This document shows, one piece after another, positions 54,727 to 60,646 of a DNA stretch of 60,646 nt. The notes under the pieces were generated by a model that was not told the DNA's origin, ran no database searches, and worked only from the letters and a program-made list of their open reading frames with translations. A program made the translations under genes and the position numbers. Every line of letters begins with the position of its first letter. Within the stretch, counting starts at the first letter, position 1. Origin of the DNA: CAYVIB01 sp964451365 (GTDB lineage Bacteria > Pseudomonadota > Gammaproteobacteria > Pseudomonadales > Cellvibrionaceae); contig CAYVIB010000032.1 in NCBI GenBank assembly GCA_964451365.1, forward strand, positions 1 to 60,646. Reading direction: 5' to 3'.

Positions 54727-56013
54727 TTACAGATACGGAATACCAAATTCCTCCGTGGGAATCGCCAGCGACGGTTTGTTGATTCCGTTTCCACTGGACG
54801 GCGCGGTTAATATCGAGCACAAATCCACATCCACAGGCAGGCTCTGCGGTAAAGGCAACTCCTGAAAGAACAGGGATGTCTCCAGCGACGGCATCAACTC
54901 GGACACCACAAACTGCGCCCGCGCCCGCACATCGTTGTCCCCAATTCGGCCGTGCTGCCCCCAGCGAATAATGTACTCCTGGCAAAAAGCCTCGTCCTCG
55001 GGTGCATCGGTAAATGCCACCTCGTGGTCGATATCGAACAAATACTTCATCATCGCAATTTCAAACAGCATCGCCGTGTCTTCATACTGCGTGGAATATG
55101 CGTAATTGTCGACGGCGCCGTCCGCTTCAAACTCTTCGCCAACTTCCGGCGCGGTAATCGCCAAATCCGCGGCGGAAGGCGATTCCCCACGGTACATCAC
55201 CCCGCCCAGGGAATACATCACCGAAGACGTTAACGGGTCATTATTGGTCAGGCGGGTGGAAATCCGCTCGTCGCTGACGGCGGTGGAGGCGCTCCAGGGA
55301 TTGTCGGCGGCATTCAACTGGTCCAGCATGTGCGGTGGGAAAAAGTCATTGGCATGCGCCAGTTCGTGCAGCAGCAGGCGGGAAATCAGGTAAAGAATAT
55401 CGTCCAGCTCACGGGTGGTATTGTCCGTCAGCGAACCCACCGAAGCCACCCGCTGGCCGTTAAGCACATATTGCGAGTAGGCACGGAAGGCGAGCGGGTC
55501 GTCATAGCCACTGCGGAAATCCTGCTTGGTATTGATAGTGCGCTTCTCGTCCACACTCAGCCACAGAAAAGCCGGGTCCAAATAAATGGCGCCGGTCTGC
55601 GATGTGTAATAGGCCGGGCGAATGTCGTCATCGATCACCACCGCCGTCAGCGCCTTGAAAACCGGCAGCATTTCCGGCGGAACATTTTCCAGCACTTCCT
55701 CGAAACGCGCGCCCATCCAGGCGTGTGATACCACCACCCGGTCCATGATTTCATCGATGGTGGGCGTTTCGCTCTCCATGCCGATCAACGGCAGCCGGTT
55801 AAGGCGGCAAAGCTGCGCCTCGGTCTGCGCGCGAACGCAGTCGGTAATAATGGAAGCATAAGGGGAGTCGGTCTTGTAGGCGGCCAGATCGGCAAAATCG
55901 CCAGTGTCCTGGTTGCCGGCAACGGCAGTATTTCCGTCATCGCCGCCGCCACAGGAAGCGATTACAAACAGGATAAAAAGCGCGGTAAAACCCCGGTAAA
56001 AGTTAATAAGCAT
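54727..56013 (-). CDS. lipoprotein with HELAH zincin motif
   Basis: 428 residues: lipobox VIASC followed by GGGDD, then a domain with the motif LLLHELAHANDFF (about residue 210), the HExxH zinc-binding helix. Resembles uncharacterised predicted metallopeptidase-like lipoproteins. ATG 56013 is preferred over the 25-codon extension, which lacks a signal peptide. Single gene, convergent with the FMO operon. Catalysis not shown; third ligand unclear. Confidence 0.78.
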   Translation of the reverse strand: MLINFYRGFTALFILFVIASCGGGDDGNTAVAGNQDTGDFADLAAYKTDSPYASIITDCVRAQTEAQLCRLNRLPLIGMESETPTIDEIMDRVVVSHAWMGARFEEVLENVPPEMLPVFKALTAVVIDDDIRPAYYTSQTGAIYLDPAFLWLSVDEKRTINTKQDFRSGYDDPLAFRAYSQYVLNGQRVASVGSLTDNTTRELDDILYLISRLLLHELAHANDFFPPHMLDQLNAADNPWSASTAVSDERISTRLTNNDPLTSSVMYSLGGVMYRGESPSAADLAITAPEVGEEFEADGAVDNYAYSTQYEDTAMLFEIAMMKYLFDIDHEVAFTDAPEDEAFCQEYIIRWGQHGRIGDNDVRARAQFVVSELMPSLETSLFFQELPLPQSLPVDVDLCSILTAPSSGNGINKPSLAIPTEEFGIPYL

Positions 56014-56130
56014 TATTGTAGAATTCCTCGTTATTGTTCGCCCGGTTAGCTCACCGGCCAAAATACACCAGCGCCTGGATATAAGCATACCGGGTTGGTT
56101 AAGTTTGTAACAGGATGTAACTTACAGCCT

Positions 56131-56159
56131 GTTGAAAAAGTCTTCCTGCCTTTTTCAAC
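56131..56159. repeat. perfect hairpin GTTGAAAAAG / CTTTTTCAAC
   Basis: 10-bp inverted repeat with a 9-base loop, next to sequences such as AGCCTG...GAAAAA that recur in inverse near 56252-56285. Resembles ends of small insertion elements. Confidence 0.45.
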
Positions 56160-56304
56160 TCACGAAAAGCGAAAAACAGGATTTTTGCTTTTCTCCCCAA
56201 ATCAAAGACTTAGCAGCATTCGATTCTGCCAATACATCTCTGTATTGGACCAGGCTGTCGAAAAACAGGTTTTTCAAAAGCCTGCTAAACGCGGAGGCGA
56301 CACC

Positions 56305-56946
56305 ATGAAACAAATTCTAGTTTATTCCGACTCCCTTACCTGGGGAATAATCCCCGGCACCCGCAACCGGCTACCCTTCGACCGCCGCTGGCCGGGCGTA
56401 ATGGAAAACACCCTGCTCGAAAACGGCCAAAAGGTGCGCGTAATAGAAGACTGCCTCAACGGCCGCCGCACCGTATGGGACGACCCCTTCAAACCTGGCC
56501 GCAAAGGGCTGGATGGCCTGGCCCAACGCATCGAAGTCAACTCGCCGCTGGAATTGGTGGTATTAATGCTGGGCGCCAACGACCTGCAAAACATGCACAA
56601 CAACACCGCCTGGCACGTGGCTCAGGGCGTGGCCGCGCTAGTGGCGGCAATCCGACAGGCACCCATCGAACCGGGCATACCGGTGCCGCCGATACTGATT
56701 GTGGCCCCACCGCTGATCACCGGTGCCAAAGGCCCGATGGCGAATAAATTTTCCGGCGCCGAAGAACGTTGCGCGGGCATGCCGGGATTTTTAAAGGAAG
56801 TGGCAGAACTGAATGGGTGTTATTTTTTTGATAGCAATTCGGTGATAGCGGCGAGCAAGGTGGATGGTATTCATTTGGATGAGCCGGAGCATAAGGTGTT
56901 GGGCGAGAAGATTGGGGAATATGTACTTTCGATGTTGGATTTTTGA
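56305..56946 (+). CDS. SGNH hydrolase of the arylesterase/acyltransferase type
   Basis: 213 residues, cytosolic (no signal). Resembles the MsAcT-type SGNH esterase/acyltransferase family: nucleophile Ser10 in VYSDSLTWG, where the usual GDS is SDS; RRWPGVMENTL; block III MLGANDL; Asp-His near VDGIHLDEPEH. GGAGG lies 7 bases before ATG 56305; the upstream 70 codons run through the hairpin region and are not coding. Hydrolyses or transfers small acyl groups. Confidence 0.88.
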   Translation: MKQILVYSDSLTWGIIPGTRNRLPFDRRWPGVMENTLLENGQKVRVIEDCLNGRRTVWDDPFKPGRKGLDGLAQRIEVNSPLELVVLMLGANDLQNMHNNTAWHVAQGVAALVAAIRQAPIEPGIPVPPILIVAPPLITGAKGPMANKFSGAEERCAGMPGFLKEVAELNGCYFFDSNSVIAASKVDGIHLDEPEHKVLGEKIGEYVLSMLDF

Positions 56947-57059
56947 GCCCGATTTCCATCGTCACAATAGCCCTTCCTTGAAACGCAAAATAAAAAAATT
57001 GCGTTATGCTGGCTGATAGGTACAATGAAACAAATTTGACGCAAATAAGAGTCTGACTT

Positions 57060-58409
57060 ATGGCACGGCCAGCCGTTGAAAATGCCCCTGTTTTCGATCC
57101 CTCCAAAGATTTCGAGCGCATTCAGGAGTTTATAAGGTATTTTGGCCAGTATGATGTCACAGACTCCAAGGGACGCTACCTGCACTGGAATCAACTTAAA
57201 TGGAGAGTGCCGAGGGATGAGGCGGAACTTATTTGGAAAGCCATCAAGTTCAAGCGTTTAGCACAAATGAACTATCTGCCCCTTAAGAACGAAAAGGAAC
57301 TTTATTTTTCTTACTGTACTCCACCTTCCATGGAGGCAATGCTCCACCAAATTGTAAAGATCGCGGGTGGAAACGTGGGTGCCGTAGGCGAAGGCAGGGC
57401 TTCAGATCGTCTGCAAAATCGCTTTCTTGTTTCTTCTCTAATCATGGAGGAAGCAATAACAAGCGCTCAGCTGGAAGGCGCATCTACAACAAGGGAGGTT
57501 GCAAAAAAGATGCTAGAGGAAGAGCGGGAGCCTGTTGATGAAGATGAGCGGATGATTTTAAATAATTACCTTCTTTTAAGGTATGCCGAAAAGGTCAAGA
57601 ACGAAGAATTGACCATCGACCAAATTCTTGAGTTTCACCGAATCGCTACATCAGGGACTACCGAAAACAATGTAAGCCCGGGTGAGTTCAGAGAGGATAA
57701 TGACATTTATGTTGAAGATGGGCATGGCAACATAGCACATCAACCACCGGATTATAAGTTGATACCTGATAGAATAGCGAGGTTGTGTGAATTTGCCAAT
57801 TTGAATCATTCGGGACTGGATGGCAATTCGTTTATTGCACCCGTTGTTAAAGCAATTATTCTTCACTTTATGGTTGGATACGAACATCCTTTCAGGGACG
57901 GAAACGGGAGAACAGCCAGAGCAATATTTTATTGGCATATGTTGAAATGCGAATACAATTTGTTTAAATATGTATCAATAAGCAAGCTTCTTAAAGAAAG
58001 GCCAAAAGACTATGGAACGGCATTTCTCTATTCCGAAAGAGACCAAAATGATTTAACGTATTTTATATATTTTCAGTTGGAAATCATTTTGGCCGCTTTT
58101 GATGAACTTACAGTCTATCTTAACAGTAAAGCCGAAGAATTCCAGAAAATTGCCGAAGAACTTGAAAAAACAAAATGGGGTAGTGTCCTGAATTTTATTC
58201 AAAAAGATCTAATAAAAAAAGCGGTAAAAGAACCTGGAAGAGTGTTCACAGTTAAAGAAGTTTCCAATTCCTATTCCATTGCTCATAACACCGCGCGGAC
58301 ACACTTAAACAAGCTTGTTGACCTGAAGCTACTATTGGATTCGAAAGATGGCAAAACGGTAATCTATATCGCGCCTTCTGATCTGGCGTCAAAGCTTAAC
58401 GCCAAATAG
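57060..58409 (+). CDS. Fic-domain protein with N-terminal inhibitory helix
   Basis: 449 residues. Fic active site HPFRDGNGRTAR with catalytic His276; AMPylation is the usual activity. An inhibitory motif S135-A-Q-L-E139-G140 precedes it, as in class II Fic proteins, so the enzyme may be auto-inhibited. C-terminal winged-helix domain (about 390-449) suggests DNA binding or autoregulation. No antitoxin gene is adjacent. Ends 20 bases before the REP copy 4. Confidence 0.92.
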   Translation: MARPAVENAPVFDPSKDFERIQEFIRYFGQYDVTDSKGRYLHWNQLKWRVPRDEAELIWKAIKFKRLAQMNYLPLKNEKELYFSYCTPPSMEAMLHQIVKIAGGNVGAVGEGRASDRLQNRFLVSSLIMEEAITSAQLEGASTTREVAKKMLEEEREPVDEDERMILNNYLLLRYAEKVKNEELTIDQILEFHRIATSGTTENNVSPGEFREDNDIYVEDGHGNIAHQPPDYKLIPDRIARLCEFANLNHSGLDGNSFIAPVVKAIILHFMVGYEHPFRDGNGRTARAIFYWHMLKCEYNLFKYVSISKLLKERPKDYGTAFLYSERDQNDLTYFIYFQLEIILAAFDELTVYLNSKAEEFQKIAEELEKTKWGSVLNFIQKDLIKKAVKEPGRVFTVKEVSNSYSIAHNTARTHLNKLVDLKLLLDSKDGKTVIYIAPSDLASKLNAK

Positions 58410-58428
58410 ACCCAAATCGTCATTTGGT

Positions 58429-58480
58429 GTAGGGGCAGCCCTTGCAGCTGCCCATGGGTAACCGCAAGAATTACCCCTAC
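58429..58480. repeat. REP-like element, copy 4 (two hairpins)
   Basis: GTAGGGG (58429) to CCCCTAC (58480), an overall inverted repeat. First stem GGGCAGC / GCTGCCC (58433-58453), second GGGTAA / TTACCC (58456-58476). It follows the Fic stop by 20 bases. Confidence 0.7.
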
Positions 58481-58584
58481 ATAACCGCGCGGCTGTTTTG
58501 CATATCGGGACGGCCTAGCACGGCGCATAATGTATGCTCATCAACTTGGCATGGCAATGTTGTCGAATTAATTGGAACCTATCA

Positions 58585-59181
58585 ATGCGTCCCAGCCAAT
58601 ACACCCAGCTTTGCTCAATCGCACGCCGCATAACGGATGATGCCGGTGAAGCGGAAGACGTTGTGTAAGACGCCTACCTTGCAGCCTTCCTGTCCGGCCT
58701 TACAAATTTTGACGCCGACGAAACCAGAAGATGGCTGGTAGGCACCGTGCGGAACAAAGCACGGATGGCGCTACGTGGCACCGTTCGCAGACGCGGCTGC
58801 GAAAGCCAATGGCAAATGGACCAACCGAACCCATTGGTGGATGACTGGCAGGAAATTGCCCAGTTACTGAATTCTTTAACGCAGCCCCTTAAGGCGGTAA
58901 TGGCGCTAGCCCTGTCCGGCCATAATCGCAGGGAGATTGCTTACCTATTGAATCTAACGGATGTCGCATTGCGTCAACGTGTTCGCGCAATAAAGCGCCG
59001 CGTCAACGAGGCGGGAATGGTGATGCCCACCGAACTGCCAGGGTTAAATCCGGGCATGGCTTACGGACGCATTCGCGGTGCCTTGTCGTCCAAACTGTTC
59101 CGGAAGGGCGGGTTCCTTGCTAGCCACGATCCCGATGGCCACCTTTTTGTTATCCGGCAATCACCAAACAAAATTTCTTAA
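58585..59181 (+). pseudogene. RNA polymerase sigma factor (ECF-like) with an in-frame stop
   Basis: A continuous frame of 199 codons from ATG 58585 to the stop at 59179-59181, interrupted once by TAA at 58666-58668 (codon 28) in AEDVV*DAYLAA, where sigma-70 region 2 has VQDA; a single C-to-T change from CAA would give it. The rest contains a sigma-4-like helix-turn-helix (GHNRREIAYLLNLTDVALRQRVRAIKRR). Without readthrough or a second start only a truncated product is possible. The downstream piece opens at 58747. Confidence 0.75.
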
Positions 59182-59249
59182 AAATCTAACTCACAAAAAC
59201 GAATTCGGCGGCAACTAAAGAAGGTAAATAAACCAACGAGGAACACACC

Positions 59250-59633
59250 ATGAGCTTCAAACCCAAAAGCGCCAGCATTGTTTACTACGTTAGCGATATC
59301 CTGCGCACGGAAAAGTTCTACAACGAAACCTTCTCCCTCGGCCTGGAACGCATGGAAGGCGCCGAGCCGTTCTGGCTGCAAGGGCACCTTGAAAACGGCC
59401 TCGACCTTATCTTCTTCCAGATGGAAGGCAAACGCGGCAACACGCCGGCGATCGTATTCGAAGTTACCGAAGGCGGCATTGACGATATAGTTGCCGAACT
59501 GGCGCAGGCGGGTGTCACCATCGTGACGCCGGTTTCAGAAGCGCCTGGGGGGTGGAGCGCGGACTTTCTGGACCCGGATGGTTTTGGCCTGGGGTTGTGG
59601 CAGTCGGGGGAGTTACCGCGGTCGTTGAAGTGA
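59250..59633 (+). CDS. VOC-superfamily (glyoxalase/bleomycin resistance-like) protein
   Basis: 127 residues with paired beta-alpha-beta-beta-beta units: IVYYVSDILRTEKFYNET and FLDPDGFGLGLWQ. GAGG lies 8 bases before ATG 59250. Single-domain VOC proteins typically form dimers that bind a metal and a small molecule. Substrate unknown. Confidence 0.9.
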   Translation: MSFKPKSASIVYYVSDILRTEKFYNETFSLGLERMEGAEPFWLQGHLENGLDLIFFQMEGKRGNTPAIVFEVTEGGIDDIVAELAQAGVTIVTPVSEAPGGWSADFLDPDGFGLGLWQSGELPRSLK

Positions 59634-59694
59634 TAGGTACGCGTTGTCACTCTGCTGAGGCCTCACCCAAGGGAAGAAACTGCAAAAGAAGATA

Positions 59695-59865
59695 ATGAAG
59701 TTTTACTGGCTCCTACTTCTTCTTACACACGTCATGTTCGCACCAGCGGACATCCAGGGCTGTGCATCCAAATGCACAGCAAAGGACCAAGCCGCTTCCT
59801 CAGAAATCCAGGCGAAGCAGAACCAAGCCGGTTTGGGGGTCGGAATAAATACCCAAAATTTCTGA
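59695..59865 (+). CDS. small exported protein, 56 residues
   Basis: ORF too short for standard calling. Starts MKFYWLLLLLTHVMFA, a clear signal peptide; the mature part begins near QGCASKC, with two Cys, and is polar (ends GVGINTQNF). Cys could be a lipobox-like IQGC. A weak AAGAAG site precedes ATG 59695. Unknown function. Confidence 0.5.
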   Translation: MKFYWLLLLLTHVMFAPADIQGCASKCTAKDQAASSEIQAKQNQAGLGVGINTQNF

Positions 59866-60126
59866 CGTCTGAATCCTTTTGGCGTTTTGCATTTCTCTGG
59901 TTGTGACTTATTCTTCTAGGAACGGCTGATTTTTAGCCGATCACGTATAAAAAAGAATAACGAAGAAAAGGCGCCAAGATGGCCACCTACCCTCCGCAAT
60001 TATCTTCCCTTGCTGACCACGGCTCCTGCTGTCGAATGATACTTTGCGACTGCCTGATTGTGCGCCGCCACACTGGATCAACGTGGGGCTGTATTCATGT
60101 ATAAAAACGCTCCGCATTTGAATTCC
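59866..60126. other. intergenic upstream of the nuclease gene
   Basis: No supported gene before the GGAA-W3-TTCC array and the partial nuclease gene. Confidence 0.35.
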
Positions 60127-60308
60127 GGAATTATTCCGGATAATAAGATTTGCCTGGAAAAATTCCGTATTTTACGGTTATAAGTTCTGAAGAGTTTGGT
60201 TATAAGCCAGTAAGCGCGGAGGTTGTGAGATAGTCCTGCGGCTGCAGGTTTTGTGAAAGGTGGAATTTTTCCGTTTTTAAATGCGGAATTTTTCCCGATA
60301 ATAATATT
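60127..60308. repeat. four GGAA-W3-TTCC motifs
   Basis: Palindromic GGAA-W3-TTCC occurs at 60127, 60156, 60262 and 60285. Copies at 60127-60150 and 60285-60308 extend to 24-base imperfect direct repeats (followed by GATAATAA). They lie upstream of the restriction-like gene, so may be operator or attachment sites. Confidence 0.55.
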
Positions 60309-60333
60309 GTTAGGGCTCCATAGGAATTAAATT

Positions 60334-60646
60334 TTGCCAGAAATAGTAAGTTTTATAAATTTTAACGAAACCGACGTGAGGGAGGTGGTTCTCGCACCTT
60401 TGATAAGGTCGCTAGGATATCGTTCAGGCTCAGAACATAATGTTGTGCGGGAACAGTCACTTCGTTATCCAAGAGAGTTTCTTGGGCGCAAAAATGCTAA
60501 AAAAGACCCAATCCTTAGAGGAAAGGCAGATTACATTTTAGAGGCAGGTTCTAAGGTTCGCTGGGTTATTGAAGCTAAATCACCAGATGTTGAAATTGAT
60601 TTCGATTCAGTAGAACAAGCTTACACCTATGCAAATCATCCAGAAA
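60334..60646 (+). CDS. type I restriction enzyme N-terminal-like protein (partial)
   Basis: Open frame of 104 codons cut by the window end. Starts at TTG 60334 with AGGA eight bases before. Motifs REVVLAPLIRSLGY, REQSLRYPREF, RGKADYIL and WVIEAKSP match the HSDR_N_2-type nuclease domain (Asp and EAK of a PD-(D/E)XK site). Such proteins are part of type I restriction R subunits or stand-alone defence nucleases. The rest and its partners lie outside the window. Confidence 0.75.
   Translation, partial: MPEIVSFINFNETDVREVVLAPLIRSLGYRSGSEHNVVREQSLRYPREFLGRKNAKKDPILRGKADYILEAGSKVRWVIEAKSPDVEIDFDSVEQAYTYANHPE

Noticed and set aside
1..60646. CRISPR arrays, tRNA and rRNA genes
   Set aside because: None recognised; no regularly spaced repeats with unique spacers, no cloverleaf-type or rRNA sequences noted by eye.

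Overview
The window looks like chromosomal DNA of a polysaccharide-degrading gammaproteobacterium of the Cellvibrionaceae type (Cellvibrio, Saccharophagus and Teredinibacter relatives). This is judged from a family 16 glycoside hydrolase joined to a CBM2 by a long poly-serine linker, Pro/Thr-rich linkers, many short-lipobox lipoproteins, PAS-GGDEF and Tex genes, and moderately GC-rich codon use. No rRNA, tRNA or CRISPR array was seen. The taxonomic call is inference from style; no database was searched.

Regions. (1) 0.6-9.2 kb: a giant lipoprotein (ThuA, sorbosone dehydrogenase, PKD, cytochrome c, possible CBM6-like end), an SGNH hydrolase, an unannotated 32-residue ORF, the GH16-CBM2 enzyme and a decayed carbohydrate-binding lipoprotein gene. 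(2) 9.5-13.5 kb: housekeeping and signalling genes plus a palindromic MITE-like element. (3) 13.6-26.0 kb: a minus-strand run (HzsA-like two-heme lipoprotein, SH3 beta-barrel, second beta-barrel, TlpA thioredoxin, DUF4266 lipoprotein, DUF3570 barrel), divergent from a plus-strand run (one-heme protein, two-heme LamG lipoprotein, Tat-exported DUF1501 protein). Together they look like one uncharacterised cell-surface redox system. (4) 26.1-29.0 kb: an HpaR-like regulator, small overlapping genes, a second MITE copy and two paralogous fibronectin-III lipoproteins. (5) 29.6-37.5 kb: tex, a PspA/membrane protein/VWA operon and a divergent two-component system.

(6) 37.6-54.5 kb: a TetR/peroxiredoxin divergent pair, an RND permease/LolA-like/outer membrane protein operon, a vanadium-haloperoxidase-fold protein that has lost key histidines, a TfdB-type hydroxylase, relics of IS4 and IS5 transposases, and then a visibly AT-richer three-gene operon: flavin monooxygenase, MIO-type aromatic amino acid ammonia-lyase, flavin monooxygenase. 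That operon is the best candidate for an undescribed small-molecule pathway, and it looks horizontally acquired. (7) 54.7-60.6 kb: a zincin-motif lipoprotein, a second SGNH hydrolase, a Fic protein, a sigma-factor gene broken by one nonsense codon, a VOC protein, a small secreted protein, and the start of a type I restriction-like nuclease gene preceded by a repeated GGAA-W3-TTCC motif and cut by the window end.

Four short palindromic elements (three beginning GTAGGGGC, plus one variant) sit directly after stop codons across the window and form a REP-like family. Start codons were moved from the longest ORF where a ribosome binding site and signal peptide supported a different start.
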